Shown here in pieces: positions 33,748-41,645 of a stretch of DNA of 47,883 nt. The position numbers and the translations under genes were made by a program. The notes below the pieces were generated by a model, which worked only from the letters and a program-made list of their open reading frames with translations, was not told where the DNA came from and did not search any database. Within the stretch, counting starts at the first letter, position 1, and every line of letters begins with the position of its first letter. Source of the DNA: CAYXDO01 sp964463485 (GTDB lineage: Bacteria; Myxococcota; Kuafuiibacteriia; Kuafuiibacteriales; Kuafuiibacteriaceae); NCBI GenBank assembly GCA_964463485.1, contig CAYXDO010000080.1, forward strand, positions 1 to 47,883, read 5' to 3'.

Positions 33748-34332
33748 GTGGTCGCTGCATTCCTTTCGCTCTTGTTGGTGGCGCCGAACGTGGACGTCAC
33801 CGGAGCCGAGTCGATCTCGAACCTCGGTCGCTTCTTGGAGCAGTACCTCGGCATCTGCTCAGACAACGAAGACCCGCTCTTCGACTACAAAGGCTGCGAA
33901 CAGCAGACCGAGGAAGGCCGCAAGCGAAAGTTCGGCAAGCTCCACAAAGTAGAAGTGCAGACCGAGCCGGAGCAGGTGCAATTCGCGGGGTGGGACCAAA
34001 AGAAGCAGGCCTACCGCATCCACCTCACGCCGTTCTTCACAGAGCGCGGGCTCGGGTTGTCTGCAGGGAAGCCCGAGCCAAGGGCCTCTGACGGCCTCCC
34101 TAGCGTGAAGAACGTACCCATCTGGGTGAAAGGCCCAGGCGGCAACGACGACTTCGCCGCGCGACGCGAGCTCGAACGGGGCATGCTTCGCCTCGAGGTC
34201 TTCTTCAAGCCGGGACAGCCTTGGGCCTTGCGAAAAAGGGGCGAGGCTGGGAGTTATCGCGGAGCCAGCATGTCCCTCGTGAAGATTCGAGTGTACGGAT
34301 CGCGAGGGCTGCTCGCCGAACAGAGCTACTAG
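33748..34332 (+). CDS. Putative secreted protein, unknown function
   Basis: GTG 33748 follows AGGGTGG at good spacing and gives a signal peptide (MVAAFLSLLLVAPNVDVTGA). The mature part is small (about 175 residues), with two cysteines near the start and a basic centre. I recognise no family. The next gene starts 2 bases after its stop, so they form a unit. The open frame continues upstream, and an ATG at 33694 is an alternative start. Confidence 0.55.
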   Translation: MVAAFLSLLLVAPNVDVTGAESISNLGRFLEQYLGICSDNEDPLFDYKGCEQQTEEGRKRKFGKLHKVEVQTEPEQVQFAGWDQKKQAYRIHLTPFFTERGLGLSAGKPEPRASDGLPSVKNVPIWVKGPGGNDDFAARRELERGMLRLEVFFKPGQPWALRKRGEAGSYRGASMSLVKIRVYGSRGLLAEQSY

Positions 34333-34334
34333 GA

Positions 34335-35021
34335 ATGGCCAAGAACGAAGTCGGGAAAGGCGCAATCTCGAAGTGGCTGCGCGACGAGGCGGTCACGCGC
34401 GCTGCCAAGAGCCTGCGCACGTCGGGGCGACGCATGCAGCTCGACCGGATCTTGGAGCTCGCGCGCGCCCTCTCGGCCGCAGCTGGTGACCTCGAACGCG
34501 AGAAGATTCTTCGCGCCGAGCTCCTCGGCTACGAAAAGGTCGGGCTCGAGGTCCCCGAAGAGCGACGGGTCGCCGGTTTCGCTTCGCCCTTTCCCGTGCG
34601 TGCCATCGGCTTGCTCGAACCCGAAGAGATCTTCCTGGCCAACCGCGAAAAGTTCTCACAGGTGACCTTGACCATCGGCCAGCCCGTCAAGGAGCTCGAG
34701 GTCGCGCTCTCGCAAATCGAACAAGGAGGCGTCCTCGCGCTGCGTGTGCCGGCCTCCGAAGTCAGCGGCGAAGCCGCCAATACCGACCTCGACGTCGAGG
34801 TTTACATCTACATCCTGCCTCGCGAGATCGAGCGCGTGATCATGAGCGCCAAGCAGAAGGCCCTCGAATCGATCATCTCGCGCGTCGTGGAAGGCGTGCT
34901 GGGCTCCGAACCGGGCGCCGAAGTCACCGCCTCGATCATGGCTCCAGACCTCGGAGGCGATCTCGATCGAACGCAACGACTGGAAGTCTCCGACGACAAA
35001 AAAGCATCGGCTGGCCGCTGA
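34335..35021 (+). CDS. AbiTii-like protein
   Basis: The segment RILELARALSAAAGDLEREKILRAELLGYEKVGLEVPEERRV fits the AbiTii domain, where a helix pair leads to an ELxGY and VPxxR motif. The AbiTii domain was named from abortive-infection proteins, but most carriers are uncharacterised. The C-terminal helix (REIERVIMSAKQKALESIISRVVEGV) fits too. ATG 34335 follows the preceding stop by 2 bases. No toxin partner of the AbiT type is adjacent, and YchF follows 46 bases on. The family call is by eye. Confidence 0.55.
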   Translation: MAKNEVGKGAISKWLRDEAVTRAAKSLRTSGRRMQLDRILELARALSAAAGDLEREKILRAELLGYEKVGLEVPEERRVAGFASPFPVRAIGLLEPEEIFLANREKFSQVTLTIGQPVKELEVALSQIEQGGVLALRVPASEVSGEAANTDLDVEVYIYILPREIERVIMSAKQKALESIISRVVEGVLGSEPGAEVTASIMAPDLGGDLDRTQRLEVSDDKKASAGR

Positions 35022-35067
35022 CACCCGCGCTTGACTCGCCGCCCTCGGGGTGGTGCGGAGTCTCGTC

Positions 35068-36117
35068 GTGAAGGTGGCATTGGTCGGTTTTCAAGGATCC
35101 GGGAAGACGAGCGTCTTCAACGCGCTCACTGGGCAGCGTGCAGAGACGGGGCTCGGCAAGAAAAACGCGAACCTCGATCGCATCAAGGTGCCGGACGCAC
35201 GCGTCGATCGCATGTCCGAGCTGTACCAACCGAAAAAGACGACCCACGCCGTCATCGACTTCGTGGATGTCGCGGGCCCCTCAGGGGACCAACGCTCCGA
35301 GACGGGGCTCGACGCTGCCCTAGTCGCTCAGATCCGCGAGGCCGACGCGCTCGTCCACGTGGTCAGGGGCTTCGAAAGCGCGATGCTGACGCGCGGCCCG
35401 GATCCGGCCCGCGACGTCGCCGCGTTCGATGACGAGCTGATCCTGACCGACCTCGTCCAGGTCGAGAACCGCCTCGCTCGCCTCAAGAAGGAAGCGAAGA
35501 AGACGCCGGAGCTCGAGCTGATGGCGAAGCTCGAGGAGACCTTGAACGCCGGCCGAGCCCTTCGGCGGATCGAGCTCGAGGAGCACGAAAAAGCCGCGAT
35601 CTCGGGGTTTCGTTTCCTGAGTCAGAAGCCCGTGCTCGTCGTAGTGAATCTTTCGGAGGCGGACGTGTCCAAAGGAGTGCCGGCCGCAGCTCTCTCGGCC
35701 GCAGGTGAACGTGGGCTCGAGGCTATCGCTTTGTCGGCGCTCGTCGAAGCCGAGATTCAGGAGATGGACCCCGCGGACCAAGCGGCCTTCCTGGCCGAGC
35801 TCAGCCTCGAAGAGCCCGCGAGGGCGCGGTTCATTCGCGCCGCCTACCACTTGCTCGATCTCATCAGCTTTCTCACCGTCGGCGAAGACGAAGTGCGCGC
35901 GTGGACCATCAAACGCGGCACCAACGCTCGCGCGGCGTCCGGCAAGATTCACTCGGACCTCGAGCGCGGCTTCATCCGCGCTGAAGTCATCCCTTACGAG
36001 GCCCTGGCAACCCTCGGCAGCGAAGCGAAAGTCAAAGAAGCCGGGAAGTTTCGCCTCGAAGGCAAAGATTACATCGTGTTGGACGGCGACATCATGCACG
36101 TCAGACACAGCGGCTGA
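35068..36117 (+). CDS. YchF/Obg-family ATPase (divergent)
   Basis: A P-loop NTPase of the YchF type with a C-terminal TGS domain (ISFLTVGEDEVRAWTIKRGTNARAASGKIHSDLERGFIRAEVI). YchF proteins prefer ATP because the G4 motif is NxxE rather than NKxD; here it reads VVVNLSEAD, which keeps that trait. The P-loop is unusual, GFQGSGKTS instead of the usual GLPNVGKST. The start at GTG 35068 (MKVALVGFQ) fits the family and has GGAG seven bases upstream. Because of the P-loop it may be a second, specialised paralogue and not the housekeeping copy. Length 349 against about 363. Confidence 0.85.
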   Translation: MKVALVGFQGSGKTSVFNALTGQRAETGLGKKNANLDRIKVPDARVDRMSELYQPKKTTHAVIDFVDVAGPSGDQRSETGLDAALVAQIREADALVHVVRGFESAMLTRGPDPARDVAAFDDELILTDLVQVENRLARLKKEAKKTPELELMAKLEETLNAGRALRRIELEEHEKAAISGFRFLSQKPVLVVVNLSEADVSKGVPAAALSAAGERGLEAIALSALVEAEIQEMDPADQAAFLAELSLEEPARARFIRAAYHLLDLISFLTVGEDEVRAWTIKRGTNARAASGKIHSDLERGFIRAEVIPYEALATLGSEAKVKEAGKFRLEGKDYIVLDGDIMHVRHSG

Positions 36118-36135
36118 ACGGGAGGCTCGACCGAT

Positions 36136-36720
36136 ATGAAGCGCACCCTCATCACCCTCGGACTCGTCGTGCTCGGCGCGGCGACTCTTCCAAGCTCGGC
36201 GTTCGCTCAGAACGCAGAGCTCTATCAAACTCATGCCAACAACTCCCTCGCCTACGCCGAGAGCGAGGCCAAGCTCCTGTTCGGAGTCATCGCGGCAAAG
36301 GTCTTCGAGCCGGACCTTTCAAAGTCCACGCTGATGGAGATCAAAAAAGCGATCGCCGACGCCAAGAAGAACACCGATCGCGCCAAGGCCCTGCTCGACG
36401 AGAAGCAGGCCAAGATCGACCCCGAGTTCGAAAAAATGCGCGAGACCTTCAGCGCGCTCGAGACTCAGCTCGAGAAAACGAAGGACATCGTGACCGAGCA
36501 GACCAAAGGCCTCGCGGTCGCCGACGAGGGTGAGAACCTCGAAGCCAAAGGCCCGGCGCCCGAAAAAGAGGCGGTCCAACCGGATTGGCAGGCCATGAAA
36601 GACAACGCGAGCTGGCTGTACCTCGACATCCAGGACGCCCTCAAGAAACACCGCGACCTCGCCAAAAAGCTCGGCGTCACTCTCCCCACCCCCGCCAAGC
36701 CCAAAGCCAAGCGCGAGTAA
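36136..36720 (+). CDS. Periplasmic coiled-coil protein
   Basis: A Sec signal peptide with an AxA site (PSSAFAQNAEL) is followed by long charged helices (EIKKAIADAKKNTDRAKALLDEKQAKIDPEFEKMRETFSALETQLEKTKD) likely to form a coiled coil. Length is 194. GGAGG lies 10 bases before the ATG. It follows YchF by 18 bases. No family recognised. Confidence 0.75.
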   Translation: MKRTLITLGLVVLGAATLPSSAFAQNAELYQTHANNSLAYAESEAKLLFGVIAAKVFEPDLSKSTLMEIKKAIADAKKNTDRAKALLDEKQAKIDPEFEKMRETFSALETQLEKTKDIVTEQTKGLAVADEGENLEAKGPAPEKEAVQPDWQAMKDNASWLYLDIQDALKKHRDLAKKLGVTLPTPAKPKAKRE

Positions 36721-36737
36721 CCTCGCGTCAGCTCAGC

Positions 36738-38585
36738 TCACTCCGACAATTTTTCTCGCGCGATGACCGCGTACGGATCTCGCTCGCTCACCTGCGCCAG
36801 GATGCGTGTGTACAGGAGCGTCGCCTCTCGCTGGCTCGCCAGCTTGGCCATCCCCATGAGCGCGTCCGCGTCCTCGGGTTCTCGGGAAAGAACGGCAGCG
36901 TAGGCCGCCCTTGCCTTCGCTCGATCTCCCTTGGCGGCGTAGGCTTCCGCAAGCTCGAGCCGTAAGTCGCGAAGCCATCGCCGCGGACGTGGGTCGTCCG
37001 GCCGGGCCACCCCGTACACTTCGCCGTTGGCCAACGCAACGGCGCCACCGATGTCTTTGAGGCTCATCGCCACGATGGGCGCTTCGAATCGCAGCTCGCC
37101 AATGCGCTTTCCGTTGGCGAGATCGATGGAGATCAAACGATGTTCCGAACGCACCCAGAGGGCGTGACTCGTCGCCGAGAGCTCTTGCACCGCACCGCCG
37201 ACCGACGTCCTCCACACCTCTTTGCCGAGCGCGTTTCTGAGCACCGCGGTATCACCGCTCGGGCCCACGTGGGCGAGGCCGACCATCGGAATCTCGAGGA
37301 GAGGCGGCCGACCGAGCTCGGGCTTCGGAATGGGAACGTTCTCGCGCGGACCAGGACCGACGTCGACCCGCGCGATCCCGTAGCCGCGACGTCTCTCCTT
37401 GACGCCGAGCCACGCCCAATTCGGGAACACCGCGGGCGGCCACGTCGCCCCGAAGAGACCACGCGCGAGCACTTGGACCTCCGGACCCGACGCGCTCACC
37501 CGCGCGAGCTTGTCGCCGCCCACGTTCACGTAGACGTCCCCTTCGAAACGAAGCAGCGGGGAGGCAATCTCGTCCGGAAGCTCGATCTCACCCGTGAGGT
37601 GACCGTCGGACGGATCGAGCAATTGGATCTTCGTCTCGAGCGGAATCGCGAGCTTCCCATTGAGCCACACGGGTCCGGAGCCGATCGGTTTGAACCTCTC
37701 TCGACGCCAAAGCACATCTCCAGACCGCGGATCGATCGCCACGACCTCTGAACCCCCGGCCGCGAACGTGACCGTCGCCGACGACACGAGCTCGGGCCAC
37801 GCGGAGTCGAGCGGCACTTGGAAGGCGAGCCGGGGCGTCGGTTCTTCGTCGACCCCGACCAGCCCCTTCGCCGCCACGACCCCTCGCCCACCTGGAACCA
37901 CCGTGATGCCGGGCAGCGCGGGTCCGATCGTCACCTTCGAGCGAAACGCTCCCGTTTGCAGATCGAACCGATGGAGCTCCTTGGCCGCAAAGGCTACCAC
38001 GGTGGCCCCGAAGACTTCGACGGAGTCCACGGACGCGACCCTCGCCCGCCAGCTCGGCGCGCTCTCCCCGCGCTCGGTCGCTTCCAAGACCTCGGCGAGC
38101 GGCGCCCGCGCGTCCTGTCCGAGGCGTCGGCGCGCACGCGCTTTGGCCATCCTCGCCAACAACGGCGCACGGGGCGTCGAATCTTCTCCCGAACCGATCT
38201 CGAGGATGACCGGATCCACGAGCGCTCCCGATGTCTCGAGCGCTCCGCGCAAGTCGCCGTTACACGCCAAGGCGATCGCGGTCGTCGCGGTCCCTGGAGG
38301 CGTCAGATCGGGCCACTCGAGCGCCCCCGCGCGATCCCCGTTCCCGAGCACCGCGGCGTCTGCGCCTTCTCGAAGTCGAAGCGCTTCAGCCGAGGCGGCG
38401 GTCCCTTGCTCGACTCGGACGACCCGAAACCCGCTCAGTTCGAGTCGGGTCGCGATGGGTTCGAGACGTGCACAGTCTGCGGCCGACGAAGGCACGACGA
38501 CCAGCTTTACGCGGGCAGCCGAAACGCCTGGCAAAGCGATGAGCGCGGCCACAACGAAAAAGGGCGTCAACGGTCGGGCTCCCAT
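36738..38585 (-). CDS. Secreted beta-propeller (PQQ-like repeat) protein with TPR tail
   Basis: A signal peptide (MGARPLTPFFVVAALIALPGVSA) precedes a propeller of PQQ-like blades (for example EVVAIDPRSGDVLWRRERFKPIGSGPVWLNGKLAIP, HRLISIDLANGKRIGELRFEAP). The end has TPR-like helices (LAEAYAAKGDRAKARAAYAAVLSREPEDADALMGMAKL). BamB-like propellers or extracytoplasmic sensors share this layout, but no specific match can be claimed. I use ATG 38585; an in-frame start at 38606 is possible. It is divergent from the FecR gene with only 30 bases between starts. Confidence 0.8.
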   Translation of the reverse strand: MGARPLTPFFVVAALIALPGVSAARVKLVVVPSSAADCARLEPIATRLELSGFRVVRVEQGTAASAEALRLREGADAAVLGNGDRAGALEWPDLTPPGTATTAIALACNGDLRGALETSGALVDPVILEIGSGEDSTPRAPLLARMAKARARRRLGQDARAPLAEVLEATERGESAPSWRARVASVDSVEVFGATVVAFAAKELHRFDLQTGAFRSKVTIGPALPGITVVPGGRGVVAAKGLVGVDEEPTPRLAFQVPLDSAWPELVSSATVTFAAGGSEVVAIDPRSGDVLWRRERFKPIGSGPVWLNGKLAIPLETKIQLLDPSDGHLTGEIELPDEIASPLLRFEGDVYVNVGGDKLARVSASGPEVQVLARGLFGATWPPAVFPNWAWLGVKERRRGYGIARVDVGPGPRENVPIPKPELGRPPLLEIPMVGLAHVGPSGDTAVLRNALGKEVWRTSVGGAVQELSATSHALWVRSEHRLISIDLANGKRIGELRFEAPIVAMSLKDIGGAVALANGEVYGVARPDDPRPRRWLRDLRLELAEAYAAKGDRAKARAAYAAVLSREPEDADALMGMAKLASQREATLLYTRILAQVSERDPYAVIAREKLSE

Positions 38586-38615
38586 TCTCGCCGGACTATG
38601 TATCATCCGGTCACG

Positions 38616-39698
38616 ATGAGGTCGTCCATGATGAGGTCGTCATTTGCTCTGGCCGTGACTTGTTGCCTGACGTCCACCGCGCTCGCCGCCGATGGGACTC
38701 TCCAGATCCTCGAGGTCATCGGCGCCGCCGAGGTGAAGGGGCCGGCCGAGAAGAGCTTTCGAGCTTTGGCCCAAGGTGCGGAGATTTCGTCGGGCTCGAG
38801 AATCAAGACGCCCGCCGGGGCGCGGGTGCGCGCCCGCTTTCCCGACGGGACAGAGACGGTCGTCGAACAAGAGAGCGACGCCGTGCTCGAGATCGGGCAG
38901 GCAGACGCGCCGAGCTCCACGTCCCTGTTCCTTGGTCGTATCTGGGCGAAGGTCACGCGAGCGACGAAGGACAAGAGCTCGTTCGAAGTGCACAGCGCCA
39001 ACGCGGTCGCTGGCGTGCGTGGCACCGTGCTCGAGGTCGGCGTCGCGCTCGACGGATCGACGCGAGTGGTGGTCGACGAAGGCAAAGTCGCGGTCGACGG
39101 TGAAGAAGGATTCACCAACGTGTCGGCTGGTCAGCTAGCCGAGGCGACGAGCTCGGGCAGAGTGGGCAAAGCGGCTCCCGCGCCCGAGGATCGCGACTGG
39201 AGCGGCTGGTTCAGCGCCCGCGCCAAGAAGATGGAAGCGGAAGGGCTCGCCGTCGCCAAAAGCCTCAACGGGAGACTCAAGAGCCGCAAGGCCCACCTGA
39301 AGAAGCTCCTCGACGAGCAAAAACAGCTCAGAAAAGAGATCCAAGCGCTCGAGCGATCCAAGAAGGACAGCGATCGTCCTCGCCTCGAACGAAAGCTGGC
39401 TCAGCTCGAGCGAGTCACCGCGCGCCTCAAGAGCATGCGCGCCCGCCTCGAAGGTGCGTTCGCGCTGTTTCAAACGTGGTCCGGAGCGTCCAAGTCTCTG
39501 AAAGACGGACCCGCCATCGCAGCCATGGCTGAAGACGTCGAGAAGGTTGCCGCCGAATTCGCCGACATGATCGAAGAAGGGACCGACATGTCAGAAGAAT
39601 CGATGGACGAGATGATGGACGACATGAAACACGGCAAAACTGACCGTCCGGACCCGAAGAGCATGGATGATTTCCTGAATGAGCCGAAGGGTCGCTGA
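38616..39698 (+). CDS. FecR-domain secreted protein with coiled coil
   Basis: A signal peptide (ending TSTALAADG) leads to a FecR domain (about 30-165; LQILEVIGAAEVKGPAEKSFRALAQGAEISSGSRIKTPAGARVRARFPDG, FEVHSANAVAGVRGT). This is followed by a long coiled coil (KSRKAHLKKLLDEQKQLRKEIQALERSKKDS) and an acidic, Met-rich end. FecR domains outside TonB regulation are common in secreted proteins of myxobacteria. A 15-bp tandem duplication at the start gives two ATGs 12 and 15 bases downstream; any of the three could be used. Confidence 0.82.
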   Translation: MRSSMMRSSFALAVTCCLTSTALAADGTLQILEVIGAAEVKGPAEKSFRALAQGAEISSGSRIKTPAGARVRARFPDGTETVVEQESDAVLEIGQADAPSSTSLFLGRIWAKVTRATKDKSSFEVHSANAVAGVRGTVLEVGVALDGSTRVVVDEGKVAVDGEEGFTNVSAGQLAEATSSGRVGKAAPAPEDRDWSGWFSARAKKMEAEGLAVAKSLNGRLKSRKAHLKKLLDEQKQLRKEIQALERSKKDSDRPRLERKLAQLERVTARLKSMRARLEGAFALFQTWSGASKSLKDGPAIAAMAEDVEKVAAEFADMIEEGTDMSEESMDEMMDDMKHGKTDRPDPKSMDDFLNEPKGR

Positions 39699-39772
39699 TC
39701 GATTTCACGGTAGCGCTGACTTCGAAATTCAATAAAACGTCGTTCGGAGCCTGTTTCCTTCGATTCGAGCGC

Positions 39773-39801
39773 TTGCCCACGTAACTGGATTCGGCTAGGT
39801 T
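39773..39801 (+). promoter_or_regulatory. Putative promoter of the histone gene
   Basis: TTGCCC (39773-39778) and TAGGTT (39796-39801) lie 17 bases apart, with 4 of 6 and 3 of 6 matches to a sigma-70 promoter. The implied transcription start is about 50 bases before the ATG at 39860. The 161-bp gap between the FecR stop and this gene otherwise shows no gene. Confidence 0.3.
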
Positions 39802-39859
39802 CCGCGGCCTCGCCGGGTGTTCTCTCACCAGCGAAAATCAACCACGAAAGAGGTTACGG

Positions 39860-40075
39860 ATGGCTAGCAAGAAGAAGGCAGAGCAGAAGAAATCGGAGCC
39901 GAGGGACACCCTCGTCGTCAAGAGCAAGGTCAAGGAGTATATCCGCGGCAAGGAGCTCCGTTGCCAGGAAGAGGTCCTCGACGCGCTCAGCGACGCGGTT
40001 TACGAGCTGCTCGACCGCGCGACCAAGCGCGCCCAGGACAACGATCGCAAGACCGTTCGTCCCGCCGACCTCTGA
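39860..40075 (+). CDS. Bacterial histone-fold protein
   Basis: A 71-residue DNA-binding histone-fold protein. After a basic, flexible N-terminus (MASKKKAEQKKSEPRD) there is helix 1 (VKSKVKEYIRG), a long helix 2 (QEEVLDALSDAVYELLDRATKRAQDN) and the final DRKTVRPADL, where Arg63 and Asp70 can form the R-D clamp of histones and Thr65 matches the RKT loop. Helix 3 is short or missing compared with archaeal histones. It resembles the single-domain bacterial histones known from Bdellovibrio (Bd0055), which bind and bend DNA. AAAGAGG is 7 bases before the ATG. The fold is inferred by motif. Confidence 0.85.
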   Translation: MASKKKAEQKKSEPRDTLVVKSKVKEYIRGKELRCQEEVLDALSDAVYELLDRATKRAQDNDRKTVRPADL

Positions 40076-40136
40076 GATCTCTCGCCGGTGAGCGGAGCGG
40101 CTCGTCCGCTTCGCTCCCCGCAGACTCACTCCCGAA

Positions 40137-40553
40137 ATGAATCAGCCCAACAAGACGCCCCCAAGCTCGAGGTCAACTCAGCGGGTTCCCTTCAACGACG
40201 CCTTCCGCGGCCTGGCCGCCCTCAAGGCTTCGATGACCCAATCGGCCAAAGCGGAGAAGAAGGCGCAAAAAGAAGTCGCGCCGGAAGAGCCCCCCCAAGA
40301 AGACACCGTCGGAAAAACCGGAGCCAAAGTCGTCGTCGCCATCGAGCGCAAAGGCCACGGCGGCAAAACCGTCACGCGCGTCGAAGGCCTCGATCCGGGA
40401 CGAATCGACGACATCGGCCTCGACCTGAAGCGATCCCTCGGTTGCGGCGCAACGGTGACCGACGGAGTCGTGTTCCTCCAAGGCGATCAACGCAACCGCG
40501 CCGCCGACTGGCTCAAACAAAAAGGGGCCAAGCGAGTCGTGGTTTCGGCCTGA
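40137..40553 (+). CDS. SUI1/eIF1-family translation factor (YciH-like)
   Basis: The C-terminal domain has the SUI1 motifs: VVVAIERKGHGGKTVTRVEGL and LKRSLGCGATVTDGVVFLQGDQRNRAADWLKQKG. In eukaryotes eIF1 governs start-codon selection; bacterial YciH-type proteins are related but not essential in E. coli. The 138 residues include an N-terminal extension of about 60 residues. It lies 61 bases after the histone gene and on the same strand, so the two might be co-transcribed. Confidence 0.92.
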   Translation: MNQPNKTPPSSRSTQRVPFNDAFRGLAALKASMTQSAKAEKKAQKEVAPEEPPQEDTVGKTGAKVVVAIERKGHGGKTVTRVEGLDPGRIDDIGLDLKRSLGCGATVTDGVVFLQGDQRNRAADWLKQKGAKRVVVSA

Positions 40554-40617
40554 CCGCGCGCCCTGACTTCAACGCGATGGTTGCCTTTTCCGCGGTCGGC
40601 CGCGAGAATCGGAGACC

Positions 40618-40833
40618 GTGAAATTCCGCCTCAAACGGCGCGTAAAAAAAATGAACGTCTGCACTCGCTGCGAAGCGACCATGGACCGGCGTACCGCCAT
40701 TCCAGAGGCTGCGGGCCGAAGGTATTGGGGCGACGTCGAACCGTACGTTTACGTCGGTGACGCGGAAATCCACCATTTCATTTGCACCAACTGCGGGAAC
40801 CTCACCGCGATCCAATTCCGAGAGGCGGCTTGA
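40618..40833 (+). CDS. Small zinc-ribbon protein
   Basis: The 71-residue product has two CxxC knuckles, Cys15/Cys18 (CTRC) and Cys56/Cys59 (CTNC), likely binding one zinc ion. A basic N-terminus suggests RNA or DNA contact. Start is GTG 40618 with a close-spaced GGAG; ATG 40651 is an alternative that leaves the first knuckle at residue 4. The next gene begins 2 bases after the stop. No family recognised. Confidence 0.65.
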   Translation: MKFRLKRRVKKMNVCTRCEATMDRRTAIPEAAGRRYWGDVEPYVYVGDAEIHHFICTNCGNLTAIQFREAA

Positions 40834-40835
40834 TC

Positions 40836-41621
40836 ATGGCCGTTCGGGGGACCATGGGGAGCGCCGCGCCGCTCTCCGCCCCGCCGCGCCTTCGCCCCAC
40901 GTCCCCAAATTCGGAACGACGCCTCGACGAAGCCGGCCGCGAATACACGCCACTCCATGAACCACGCGCAGGAGACGCGCCGCTCAGAGACGTCGACTCC
41001 CCCGCAGAGGCTCGCCGTCATCCCAAAGGCCGATCCGAGCTCGATGAACGACTCGAGCCACGAAACCATCCAGAAGCGGACTCATCGGAGGCGCTGTCGC
41101 AGCTCTCCGCCGGATCGCTCGCCGATCGACTCGTATTCTTGCTCGCGCGAAATCGCCGCTTCGCACCCCGCGAAGCCGTGCTCGACCAAGTCACTCAGCT
41201 CGTCGTCGCCATCGACCGGCCCGAGCTCGTTCAGCGCGCCTTGCTCACGATGGGCGGCCCGATCGTCGACATCTACCCGCTCGAGCTCCTCGCGCGGGTC
41301 GCGAAGGCTGCGCCCGAGCTCGTGCCCAAAGTCAGCTTCGAACCCTTCGTCAAAAACCGAGCGATCTTGGAGGCGGCGCGTTTCTTCGTCGAGGATCCGA
41401 TTCGTTTCGACCTTCCCATCGCACTCAAACTGAGAGCCTTCGCCCTCGACGGCGGCGGCTACCCTGGCTACTGCTTGTCGCCCGGAGCGCCCGGAGAGTA
41501 CGTGCTCGAAATGGCAGGGTCCGGACTTTACCCAGTCCTTTTGCGCGGCGACCTTCACAAAAAGGCCGTCATCGATCGAATCGTCCTTCAGATCGCCGAA
41601 GGGCCACCAACTTCCGACTGA
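40836..41621 (+). CDS. Protein of unknown function
   Basis: The 261-residue product has a Pro/Arg/Ser-rich, poorly ordered N-terminal 90 residues and a helical remainder (SLADRLVFLLARNRRFAPREAVLDQVTQLVVAIDRPELVQRAL). No signal peptide or membrane segment. ATG 40836 lies 2 bases after the preceding stop. I recognise no family. It follows the zinc-ribbon gene closely and may be co-transcribed with it and perhaps the SUI1 gene. Confidence 0.55.
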   Translation: MAVRGTMGSAAPLSAPPRLRPTSPNSERRLDEAGREYTPLHEPRAGDAPLRDVDSPAEARRHPKGRSELDERLEPRNHPEADSSEALSQLSAGSLADRLVFLLARNRRFAPREAVLDQVTQLVVAIDRPELVQRALLTMGGPIVDIYPLELLARVAKAAPELVPKVSFEPFVKNRAILEAARFFVEDPIRFDLPIALKLRAFALDGGGYPGYCLSPGAPGEYVLEMAGSGLYPVLLRGDLHKKAVIDRIVLQIAEGPPTSD

Positions 41622-41645
41622 CACAGGTATCCCCCTGTTGTACCC

